8,994 nt of DNA from Chlamydiia bacterium. Its GTDB lineage: Bacteria; Chlamydiota; Chlamydiia; Chlamydiales; FEN-1388. Under the pieces are notes generated by a model, which saw nothing but the letters and a program-made list of their open reading frames with translations, was not told the DNA's origin and did no database searches. This document shows positions 1 through 6,567 of this stretch, one piece after another. The first letter of the stretch is position 1. Every line of letters begins with the position of its first letter. Made by a program: the position numbers and the translations under genes. The stretch lies in assembly GCA_023269335.1 (NCBI GenBank), contig JAHFTM010000056.1, forward strand, positions 1 through 8,994, given 5' to 3'.

Positions 1-261
1 TATGAAGGTATGGTAGTTGGTGAAAATAGCCGTGATAACGATCTTATAGTCAATGTCACAAAAGCTAAACAGCTTACTAACGTACGAGCCTCCGGTGCGG
101 ATGAAAATATCATTCTTACTCCGGCGCGTAAGTTCACACTTGAACAAGCGATCGACTACATCCAAGATGATGAGCTCATTGAAGTCACACCAGCAATCAT
201 TCGCATGCGTAAACGTTTTCTGACTGAGAATGAACGCAAGCGTAATCCAAGTAAAAACTAA
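1..261 (+). CDS. typA: Translational GTPase TypA/BipA, C-terminal end (partial)
   Basis: The reading frame is open from base 1 and stops at TAA 259-261, giving the last 86 residues of a protein whose start lies outside the window. The segment contains the highly conserved TypA C-terminal signature: an [14 protein letters not shown] stretch (residues 2-11 of the visible part), then [11 protein letters not shown], then [17 protein letters not shown] and a final [15 protein letters not shown]. TypA (about 600 residues in most bacteria) is a ribosome-binding GTPase related to EF-G and LepA. Its C-terminal domain contacts the ribosome, and it supports 50S assembly and growth under stress such as cold. 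The GTPase domain is not visible, so its integrity cannot be judged. A GC-rich hairpin follows 11 bases after the stop, so transcription probably ends or is attenuated here, separating it from the unusual genes downstream. Confidence 0.96.
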   Translation, partial: YEGMVVGENSRDNDLIVNVTKAKQLTNVRASGADENIILTPARKFTLEQAIDYIQDDELIEVTPAIIRMRKRFLTENERKRNPSKN

Positions 262-272
262 TTTTCATGTAT

Positions 273-298
273 GCGTTGGCGGCGCCTAGCCGCCACGC
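273..298 (+). terminator. GC-rich hairpin after typA, possible terminator
   Basis: Arms GCG (273-275) plus TGGCGGC (277-283) pair with GCCGCCA (289-295) plus CGC (296-298), around a five-base loop (284-288) and with one bulged T (276). That is ten nearly pure G-C pairs starting 11 bases after the typA stop. There is no immediate T-run; the nearest T-rich DNA begins about 18 bases later. It is therefore not a textbook intrinsic terminator and may instead be an mRNA 3'-end stabiliser. Confidence 0.5.
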
Positions 299-349
299 TC
301 TGTGCTCACTCTCAATTATTTTCTTATTTCAGAAACAACTTTTTCTTGA

Positions 350-386
350 AGACAAAACTCAGCAGATGCAATTATGCTTTTTGTCT
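350..386 (+). promoter_or_regulatory. Leader hairpin just upstream of the Shine-Dalgarno of the 406 gene
   Basis: AGACAAAA (350-357) is a perfect inverted match to TTTTGTCT (379-386). Inside it, after a three-base bulge (358-360), AGCA (361-364) pairs with TGCT (375-378) around a ten-base loop. The stem ends one base before an A8 run (388-395) that leads into the ribosome binding site AAGGAG (394-399) and the ATG at 406. A structure this close to the ribosome binding site could influence translation or mRNA stability. No ligand or protein partner can be named from sequence, and no convincing -35/-10 pair was found in this leader. Confidence 0.4.
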
Positions 387-405
387 CAAAAAAAAGGAGT
401 TACTC

Positions 406-2415
406 ATGACGCCCTCTTCACGTGCTGCAAAGGCATCCTTTTCATCTGCTCAAGCTTCTGGAACAAATCAAAATAGTAGCAATCGTCCGGGCCGTTCACG
501 AAGTCGTACTGCGAGAAAAGCAGCTCTTGACACCAGGCATGCCAGGGCAAAATCTCTAGCAGCTCCACGCCCTGGTTTAAGTGCTGCCGCTGCCCATTCA
601 GCAGCACAAGCTAGCCTGGCAGCCTCATCTGCCGCCTCGTCAACCTCATCCTCTTTAGCTTTCAAACTCCGACACGCCGTGAGTGCTACAGCCAGCTCAG
701 GCTCAATCGCTACCTCATCAGTCTCTACCTCCACCACTTCATCTTCCTCTGCTACTTCTTCATCAGCTGCAGCAAGAGCAGCAGTACCGCTTCTAAATTT
801 GGGACTCATAGCCACGACTGCCAGCTCAGTTTTATCGATGACTAGTGTGACAACATCTACTTCAGCTTCATCTTCTGCATCAGCTGCAACCTCTACTGCA
901 AGGGAAGATGCAGAAATAAATATAGACGAGCTTGAATCACTTATTGGTCAAATAACTATTCAAGATGCTGTTACATCGGAAGCATCAGCTGCGGCAGCAA
1001 CGGCCTTTACTGTTGCTTCATCGCCTGCAATAAGTTCTGCAATTCAAACAAGCAGTGCTGCGGCTCCAACTCTGAATGTAGACACCACCATAACAGATAT
1101 TGATCCTGACGCTGATAATGACAGTACGACTACGACATCAACAGGACAGTTTAGCCCTTTAGCAGCTGATATTCAATTATTTACTGTACCACTTTCTCCA
1201 CCTTCCGTTCCCCCTAATAGCCCTTCAGCACCAGCAACGGCTGCCCCTGGCTCACTTATCACAGGAACTACAGCAATAACAAAATTCACGCTTCTAGCTG
1301 CTGCATCCACCACTTCAGCAACAGCTGCTACTGCATCAACACCTGCTGTATCAGCAGTTACGGCTTCTACAATTTCAGCAGCGTTAACGACAGCAACAAC
1401 AACATTCGCTTTTCCAGCTCCTCCCTTCACGAGCTCAGCAACATCTGCCACTGCATCATCGCCTACTGCTACACGGATAGCTCCGTTAACGCCAGCTTCA
1501 ACACCCTTACATGGAACAGTTATGGCTAATAGCGCTTACTCTTCTGCCGCGGCAGCAGCTGCAGCGAGCATAGCTCCACGTCTACCACTATTAAGCCCTA
1601 AAGCAGCTACTAGCGCTCAGCCTCCTTACAAAAGTTCGTTCCTTCAGAAACATGCAAACAACCACATTTATATTGCAGAACGTGCACAAGCAGAAATTAA
1701 GCGTGTACTGCAAGATCATCACAAATTATTCGAAAAGAGGGTTTTATACCTAACGTTCCTAGCAAAACATAAAAATAACATAATAGTTTTAAACGCTGAG
1801 CTAACCGAAATCACCTCTTTGAAAGCTATGATGCAACTAGCGCTGAAAAAAATTCAGCAGTTAAAGAGCGCTTCAGCACCACCTGTAATTAGCTCCGCAG
1901 CGGCTGTTGCTGCTATGCCGGCATTAACTACGAGCTCATCGTCATCGTCATCATCATCTTCCTCATCTGCAGCAGCTCCACGAGTTCTGACAACTACTGC
2001 AGCAGCCGTAGCTGCTAAACCATCCAGTACTACCCCTCAAAATCAGCGACATCGTCCAAAAAATAGTAGTAGTCAAATCGATGACTTACCTCTGCCTCTA
2101 GAACATTACCAAGAACAATATGAACGGCTGAAATTAGAGCTTAGTAAAAAGCAAACAGAAGACACAATCCTCCAATCAATTAAGGATAATTCTATACATA
2201 AAACTTTTCTAGAAGAATCAGTAAGACTTATTGAACAAGATCTGAAGGATTTGAAAGACCAGTTACTTGAACTGAAAAATGCACTCACTACTGCTAGACT
2301 ATCTCCAGAAAAAAGGCATGAAAAAGAGCGAAGAGAGAAAATGGCTGAATTAGAAAGATACATGCGTACTGTATCCTCTGGTCAATTTCCGGGCAAGCAA
2401 AATAAAACGTCCTGA
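406..2415 (+). CDS. Ser/Ala/Thr-rich low-complexity protein with two coiled coils, unknown function
   Basis: The product is 669 residues. The start at ATG 406 is chosen because AAGGAG lies six bases upstream; the frame is open back to 271, but that extension covers the typA hairpin and has no ribosome site. Residues 1-405 are extremely rich in Ser, Ala and Thr with few charges after a basic N-terminal patch (about residues 30-55), and should be mostly disordered. Residues about 412-488 are charged and helical (coiled coil 1). Residues about 489-555 return to low complexity and include twelve consecutive serines. Residues about 566-655 form a second, Lys/Glu-rich coiled coil, followed by a polar tail. 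No signal peptide or clear membrane helix is seen. The Ser-rich N-terminus is compatible with a type III secretion signal, and the SycD-like gene nearby fits that, but this is inference. It appears related in architecture to the next gene. I do not recognise a named family. Confidence 0.8.
   Translation: MTPSSRAAKASFSSAQASGTNQNSSNRPGRSRSRTARKAALDTRHARAKSLAAPRPGLSAAAAHSAAQASLAASSAASSTSSSLAFKLRHAVSATASSGSIATSSVSTSTTSSSSATSSSAAARAAVPLLNLGLIATTASSVLSMTSVTTSTSASSSASAATSTAREDAEINIDELESLIGQITIQDAVTSEASAAAATAFTVASSPAISSAIQTSSAAAPTLNVDTTITDIDPDADNDSTTTTSTGQFSPLAADIQLFTVPLSPPSVPPNSPSAPATAAPGSLITGTTAITKFTLLAAASTTSATAATASTPAVSAVTASTISAALTTATTTFAFPAPPFTSSATSATASSPTATRIAPLTPASTPLHGTVMANSAYSSAAAAAAASIAPRLPLLSPKAATSAQPPYKSSFLQKHANNHIYIAERAQAEIKRVLQDHHKLFEKRVLYLTFLAKHKNNIIVLNAELTEITSLKAMMQLALKKIQQLKSASAPPVISSAAAVAAMPALTTSSSSSSSSSSSSAAAPRVLTTTAAAVAAKPSSTTPQNQRHRPKNSSSQIDDLPLPLEHYQEQYERLKLELSKKQTEDTILQSIKDNSIHKTFLEESVRLIEQDLKDLKDQLLELKNALTTARLSPEKRHEKERREKMAELERYMRTVSSGQFPGKQNKTS
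1933..1968 (+). repeat. TCN trinucleotide repeat encoding twelve serines
   Basis: An imperfect run of serine codons, one AGC then eleven TCN codons mostly TCA/TCG/TCT, encodes Ser 510-521 of the 669-residue protein, followed directly by Ala codons. It sits in the low-complexity linker between the two coiled coils. Any slippage in units of three would change linker length without breaking the frame. The mix of TCA, TCG, TCT and TCC means it is not a pure microsatellite. Confidence 0.75.
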
Positions 2416-2477
2416 CAACCGTATTTGAGATCGTATAAGCTGTAGATTACTCATCACAAACGACAAAGGAAGACCTC

Positions 2478-4226
2478 ATGGCACTGCCTCCTGCACGAAA
2501 TCACGCGAGAGAAACTGCTGGAACAGTCACTACCAAGTTGGGTATACCCACTTCTAGTAGTGCTGCAGCATCTGCGGCTGCCACTACTCCAAAAAGTTCT
2601 CGCCATAATTTTACCACGACACTTTTTACCTCTTTTGCCGCTGCTGCTGTTAAAACAGCTGCTGGAACAGATATCTTACAAGCCTTCCCACTAAAACGAA
2701 AAGTTTTTTTCTCAAATCACAAGCTAGTAGTGACTAGTGGTAGGACGGTGCAATCTTCCACCTCCTCAAGTGGACATCATTTTAGAAAACACCCTCATGC
2801 AAGTGGATCACATTCAGCAGCATTAACAATACGACTTACAGCCCCTTCCATACCCCAAGCTTCTTCTCAAGCAGCAGGACCAGTAGGACCAGCAGGAAAT
2901 AGCTGCTCATCAATAGGCGCTGCTACCAATCCAATAGCGGCAACTTATGTAGTTGCGCCTTCGTCACCTGCTATGCTCCCCCTCCCCCTCCCTCGTTCTT
3001 TCTCCCCTTCCGCTTCTCCCCCACCTTTACCTCCAGAATTTAGATTTCATAATGGAGCTAGAGGGGTCCCTCTGCCTCATAATGCACTACCACTTTTTTC
3101 TACAGCTAGCCACTCAACACCCTCTAGTAGCTCTACTCTCTCTCCTTCAACAGCTATGCGCTTCTTCCGTCCTATTCTTGACTACGATTCTATTGTGAGA
3201 AATCTTGAAAATGAAATCGAACGTCTTAACAAAGAAATCCTGCGTATAGAGAAACAAATAGACTTGTACAACTGGATGAAAATAGACGTAAGAAGTATCT
3301 CGGATAGCTCGAAAATACCAGGGATACTCAATGATATTGCTCTAGAACTCCCAGCTTGCGAAAAAGTAAAACAAAGGCTAGAAAACGAACGGTCGCATGC
3401 AAAAGAGCAGTGCAAAAAAATGAGACACGAAAAACTGAGAAAAAGCAATTATAAAAGACCTAACAAAACCAACTCTACTACTCATCCAAAAAACAAGGAG
3501 CCTCACATGTCTTCTACATCTTCCGCTACATCAGCTGCAGCTTCATCTTCTTCCAGCTCTTCGCCAGCATGGGTAATGCTTCTGCCTGCTGCCCCGGCTA
3601 CAGCTGCCGTGGCGCCAACAACAACCAAAGTGATTCTACCCGTCAGACCAATTCAAGATAGCACTTCATCCACCGGCTCTACTAATCCAGCAGTAATAGC
3701 TAGCTCTTCTTCCTCTTCAACATTGCCCACAAGTGACTATAGAGCGCTCGCAGCAACAGCAGCTGTTGCTACTCCACCTGCGTCGCTGCCTGATGATCAC
3801 GAATCTATAATAAAATATGCACAAGAAGAGACAACGCATTTACTAGATAAAATGGACGCATTGAAAAAAGAGAAATTGGGTCTTGAAGCGCAACTTAGAG
3901 CAAACAAAATTTTAGATCAAAATACAGCTGACGCAAGAAGAGCATTGCTCGAGACTACACCGGAATCTGAGCAAACAGATGAGTTCTTAGAACAAGACAG
4001 ACGCAACAATATTGCGCGTGATACTCGTATAAATGACAGAGTAGCAGGTATTGTAAAAAAAATACAGGATTTGCGAACACAGCTAAATAAAGTTCAGGCG
4101 ACGCTTGTGGTAGCTACAGAACAACAACAGAAAATAAAACAAGCGCTGACTAAACTAATAGCAGACCATATCAGGCAAGCACATAGCTGGCCTACAGGCC
4201 CACAACCAAACCTTGCGAAAAAGTAA
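2478..4226 (+). CDS. Ser/Ala/Pro-rich coiled-coil protein, apparent fusion of two paralogous units
   Basis: The product is 582 residues, starting at ATG 2478 with AAGGAAG five bases upstream, 62 bases after the previous gene. Residues 1-230 are Ser/Ala/Thr/Pro-rich, with a proline tract at about 166-188 (PLPLPR, PPPLPP). Residues 235 to about 330 are a Glu/Lys coiled coil beginning DYDSIVRN. Residues 344 to about 435 are again Ser/Ala-rich, including a poly-Ser stretch. Residues 440 to about 572 are a second coiled coil beginning DHESIIK. The two halves thus repeat the same plan as each other and as the upstream gene. Met344 (base 3507) has its own strong ribosome binding site, so a 239-residue C-terminal product is possible. 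No signal peptide or membrane helix is obvious. Convergent with the minus-strand gene ending at 4248, leaving only 21 bases and no clear terminator. The function is unknown; a secreted effector or scaffold is a guess from context. Confidence 0.78.
   Translation: MALPPARNHARETAGTVTTKLGIPTSSSAAASAAATTPKSSRHNFTTTLFTSFAAAAVKTAAGTDILQAFPLKRKVFFSNHKLVVTSGRTVQSSTSSSGHHFRKHPHASGSHSAALTIRLTAPSIPQASSQAAGPVGPAGNSCSSIGAATNPIAATYVVAPSSPAMLPLPLPRSFSPSASPPPLPPEFRFHNGARGVPLPHNALPLFSTASHSTPSSSSTLSPSTAMRFFRPILDYDSIVRNLENEIERLNKEILRIEKQIDLYNWMKIDVRSISDSSKIPGILNDIALELPACEKVKQRLENERSHAKEQCKKMRHEKLRKSNYKRPNKTNSTTHPKNKEPHMSSTSSATSAAASSSSSSSPAWVMLLPAAPATAAVAPTTTKVILPVRPIQDSTSSTGSTNPAVIASSSSSSTLPTSDYRALAATAAVATPPASLPDDHESIIKYAQEETTHLLDKMDALKKEKLGLEAQLRANKILDQNTADARRALLETTPESEQTDEFLEQDRRNNIARDTRINDRVAGIVKKIQDLRTQLNKVQATLVVATEQQQKIKQALTKLIADHIRQAHSWPTGPQPNLAKK
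3495..3509 (+). promoter_or_regulatory. Internal in-frame ribosome binding site and ATG (second start within the 2478 gene)
   Basis: AAGGAG (3495-3500), a six-base spacer CCTCAC and ATG (3507-3509) are in frame with the 2478 gene at codon 344. Spacing equals that at the 406 gene. The upstream DNA has the blocks TACTCATC, CAAA, ACAA, GG and CCTC in the same order as the DNA before the 2478 start. If used, it would yield a 239-residue protein ending at 4226. Use in the cell is inferred, not shown. Confidence 0.6.
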
Positions 4227-4247
4227 TCCACAAACTATACGTTCTCG

Positions 4248-4610
4248 CTACATATGCTTTTTCAATAGGTCTGCAACGTGTGGTAAAATAACTTTTGCTA
4301 TTGCTAAATCGCCACCTAGGGGTAGCTGTAGATTATGATCTGCTGTCAACATCCATAAAGCGCTTATCGGGTTTGCAGCGCCAAATTCGATTACAGTTTG
4401 TAACGTGTCATTCAAGACTGTAGAGTGTTCGATCATCCTCGTAAGAGGTGACAAAGTATCCTTTGCCAGCTCGGAAACCAATGGGTCAGTAAGCTCAGGC
4501 AAGCTGGCAGCCGGCTCCATCAACTGTTTGACTTGTATTCTCTTTTCAATTGAGTTTGGCTGCTGTGGTGAAATACCACCTTGCCCGTATGAGTTGACTT
4601 TTGGATCCAT
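4248..4610 (-). CDS. Hypothetical 120-residue protein, partner of the SycD-like gene
   Basis: The ATG at 4610 has a strong ribosome site (AGAAGGAG) about six bases upstream, and the gene begins 23 bases after the stop of the chaperone-like gene, so the two are almost certainly co-transcribed. The polar, Gly/Gln/Pro-rich first 20 residues look disordered. The rest (about 21-120) is predicted by eye to be mostly amphipathic helix with short turns; it has no cysteine, no signal peptide and no evident membrane segment. I do not recognise a family. Because SycD/LcrH-type genes often sit next to genes for the proteins they bind, this product could be a client, a co-chaperone or a small secreted protein. 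That role is inferred only from position. Confidence 0.75.
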   Translation of the reverse strand: MDPKVNSYGQGGISPQQPNSIEKRIQVKQLMEPAASLPELTDPLVSELAKDTLSPLTRMIEHSTVLNDTLQTVIEFGAANPISALWMLTADHNLQLPLGGDLAIAKVILPHVADLLKKHM

Positions 4611-4633
4611 AAACTACTCCTTCTACTTACTTT

Positions 4634-5425
4634 TTACCGATTAAGTTTCTGTACCAGGCGCTCTCTTTCCTTATCAAGTTCGTCTCTTATTGCAGCATCC
4701 ACAGGCAAGTCAATAATGGCAATTAAACCCAAATCCAGTGCGTTGATAGCCTGGTCAACATGACCTAAAGCCTCATGACAGCGACTTGAATACAAATGAC
4801 AGCGAAGCTCAAAAGGATTCGTAATTGCACACATAGTATAGGCTTGTAAAGCTACGGGATACTGATTCAGAAAATAAGCAGAGTTACCACTGCCTAGCCA
4901 AAAAAGTGGTTGCTTTGGATTTAGCAAAATCAGCACAGAAAAAACTGCTAGCGCTTGTTCATACTGCTGTTGTGTATACAGATGAGCTGCAGCCTTATAA
5001 AAATGGCTCATTGTTTCATGACTGATTGCACAAAGCTCTTGCAGTGTTTTGTCTTCAAGTATAGCGTCAGCATACTTGCCTAAAACATCTTCATCGTCGA
5101 TTGAGGCGCAAAATTGAACGATTTCTCCAAGGTCTTTGCCTAACTGACTCGTAAAGATAGTTTCATCACTTTTTGCAAGCTCAGACAAAGCTTTAAACAG
5201 CTCCTGAAAGCCATGGTTGAGTGTCTGTTGAGAACGTTGTAGTGTTTTGATAAATTCTAATTTGGCACGATCTTTTTCTACATTTTGCGGTAGTAGTTGC
5301 CGCTCATTGTGAGAGGCATCTTGCATTGCAAGATCTGCAAGCTGCTCGGCTATTCGCTCAAGCTCATCATTCGCATTTTTTAGCTTTTGCTTTTCATTTT
5401 CTTCTTTTTCATTTCCTAAAGTCAT
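4634..5425 (-). CDS. SycD/LcrH-like TPR protein, probable type III secretion chaperone with N-terminal extension
   Basis: The product is 263 residues. Its ATG at 5425 follows a good ribosome site (AGGAAG at 5432-5437, minus strand). The C-terminal part, about residues 137-238, reads as three TPR-type helix pairs with the SycD/LcrH pattern: FYKAAAHLYTQQQYEQALAV, then a repeat starting PLFWLGSGNSAYFLNQYPVA, then LYSSRCHEALGHVDQAI. In that family these repeats form a groove that holds translocator proteins in the cytoplasm until type III secretion, and Chlamydiota encode several. The usual length is about 150-170 residues. Here about 130 extra residues precede the TPRs: a Lys/Glu/Asn-rich probable coiled coil (1-35) and a helical region (about 50-125). 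This extension is the odd feature and could mean a specialised client or a second binding surface. The next gene, 23 bases downstream, is a candidate partner. A generic TPR adaptor unrelated to secretion is the main alternative. Confidence 0.82.
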   Translation of the reverse strand: MTLGNEKEENEKQKLKNANDELERIAEQLADLAMQDASHNERQLLPQNVEKDRAKLEFIKTLQRSQQTLNHGFQELFKALSELAKSDETIFTSQLGKDLGEIVQFCASIDDEDVLGKYADAILEDKTLQELCAISHETMSHFYKAAAHLYTQQQYEQALAVFSVLILLNPKQPLFWLGSGNSAYFLNQYPVALQAYTMCAITNPFELRCHLYSSRCHEALGHVDQAINALDLGLIAIIDLPVDAAIRDELDKERERLVQKLNR

Positions 5426-5494
5426 AAAAAGCTTCCTTTTTTCTTCGAGAGATCAGACGCAATGCTCTAAGCTTCTCATAAGATACTCAGCAAT

Positions 5495-5500
5495 TTTATA
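5495..5500 (-). promoter_or_regulatory. Possible -10 box for the chaperone-like operon
   Basis: The 165-base gap between accA and the chaperone-like gene contains a very AT-rich block (about 5491-5523). On the minus strand TATAAA (5495-5500) resembles a -10 element, about 70 bases before the ATG. No good -35 sits at the expected distance, so this is a weak call; an alternative TTGATA-based arrangement overlaps it. Confidence 0.25.
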
Positions 5501-5524
5501 TCAATTTAAAATTTTAAATAAACG

Positions 5525-5551
5525 ACTATCGCATACTTGTAATCCGATAGT
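5525..5551 (-). terminator. Weak hairpin downstream of accA
   Basis: ACTATCG (5525-5531) and CGATAGT (5545-5551) form a perfect seven-base inverted repeat with a 13-base loop, 40 bases after the accA stop. On the minus strand it is followed by CGTTTATTT, a broken T-rich tail. It could end the HU-ldt-accA transcript, but the stem is short and AT-rich. Confidence 0.35.
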
Positions 5552-5590
5552 TAAAGAGACTCTTCAGGATGACTTCATTGCTGGTTGTTT

Positions 5591-6559
5591 CTAACCGGCA
5601 TAACTGCCCATCTTGCGAAACTTTGCATAGCGCTGCTCAAGTAATAAATTCACTGGCAGCATTTTAAGCAGTGTGTGTTTGTCGATAATGAATTGTTTGA
5701 CCTCTTTATAGGTCATCTGTGGGTTATGATGAGCGCCGCCGAGTGGCTCGCGAATAATGTCATCAATAAGACCGAGTTCCAGTAAGTTTTCAGAGTTTAG
5801 TTTTAAAGCACTCGCTGCCTGCTGTTTTTTGGCTGAATCCTTCCAAAGAATAGAGGCACAACCTTCAGGACTAATCACAGAATAATAGGCATGTTCCAGC
5901 ATCCCGATTACATCACCTACACCTATGCCTAAAGCACCGCCTGAACAACCTTCACCGATAATCACTACAATGATCGGGCTTTTTATTTGAGACATATCAC
6001 GTAAGTTTTCAGCAATCGCCCAGCCTTGACCACGCTCTTCGGCCTCAAGACCTGGGTGGGCGCCTGGTGTATCTAGAAACGAAACAACCGGCAGGCTAAA
6101 CTTTTCAGCAAGTTTCATCAGACGCATTGCTTTTCTAAAGCCTTCTGGATTCAACATACCAAAATTATGGGCCACACGGCTTTCTGTATCACGTCCCTTT
6201 TCTTGCCCTATGACCATACATTTAACTCCGCCAATCGTAGCAAAGCCACCAATCAAAGAGCGATCATCACCATAAGTTCTATCACCGGCAAGCTCGACAA
6301 AATTTTCATTAATGTTTTTAAGGTAATCAACCGTATGAGGTCGCTCAGGGTGACGTGAGATCAGCACCCGCTCCCAAGGCGAAAGCTCGCTATATACTTT
6401 AACTTTTAATTTATCCAGTTTTTGCTCAAGTTTTTTAATCTCAGCTGTAAAAAGTGGACTATCCTGATTTTGCTTTTTGAGATGCTCAATTGTTTTCAGA
6501 TAATCGTAGATCTGCTTTTCATGTGGTAGATAAAAATTTTGATTATTTTCTAAAGCCAT
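5591..6559 (-). CDS. accA: Acetyl-CoA carboxylase carboxyltransferase subunit alpha
   Basis: The product is 322 residues, the usual AccA length. AccA with AccD transfers the carboxyl group from carboxybiotin to acetyl-CoA, making malonyl-CoA for fatty acid synthesis in the cytoplasm. The N-terminal helical pair (residues 11-55) ends in [16 protein letters not shown] (59-74), then [13 protein letters not shown] (87-99). The crotonase-like core shows IGQEKGRDT (117-125), [20 protein letters not shown] (162-181) and the glycine-rich oxyanion-hole region [16 protein letters not shown] (201-216), followed by [15 protein letters not shown] (227-241) and EPLGGAHH (271-278). No key motif is missing. 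The start ATG 6559 has a GAGGGG-type ribosome site that overlaps the end of the preceding ldt gene, whose stop is only eight bases upstream, so the two are translated from one message. The sequence closely resembles chlamydial AccA as I remember it. Confidence 0.98.
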   Translation of the reverse strand: MALENNQNFYLPHEKQIYDYLKTIEHLKKQNQDSPLFTAEIKKLEQKLDKLKVKVYSELSPWERVLISRHPERPHTVDYLKNINENFVELAGDRTYGDDRSLIGGFATIGGVKCMVIGQEKGRDTESRVAHNFGMLNPEGFRKAMRLMKLAEKFSLPVVSFLDTPGAHPGLEAEERGQGWAIAENLRDMSQIKSPIIVVIIGEGCSGGALGIGVGDVIGMLEHAYYSVISPEGCASILWKDSAKKQQAASALKLNSENLLELGLIDDIIREPLGGAHHNPQMTYKEVKQFIIDKHTLLKMLPVNLLLEQRYAKFRKMGSYAG

Positions 6560-6567
6560 CTTCCCCT

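Noticed and set aside
271..405. N-terminal extension of the 406 gene from ATG 271
   Set aside because: It would translate through the typA hairpin and the leader stem-loop, has no Shine-Dalgarno, and ATG 406 has an ideal one.
468..815. Minus-strand open frame of 115 codons inside the 406 gene
   Set aside because: It is an Ala/Glu/Val-rich mirror of Ser/Ala codons on the other strand, without a ribosome site; the plus-strand gene explains the openness.
1173..1451. Minus-strand open frame of 92 codons, Ala/Val-rich
   Set aside because: Same compositional shadow; no independent start signal.
2953..3198. Plus-strand open frame of 81 codons in another frame
   Set aside because: Leu/Ser-rich product of the polypyrimidine tract; wholly inside the 2478 gene and without a convincing start.
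4227..4247. Bidirectional terminator between the convergent genes
   Set aside because: The 21-base gap has no inverted repeat or T-run; transcripts may overlap here.
4405..4644. Plus-strand open frame opposite the 120-residue gene
   Set aside because: The minus-strand frame has a strong ribosome site and operon spacing; this one is a shadow overlapping two gene ends.
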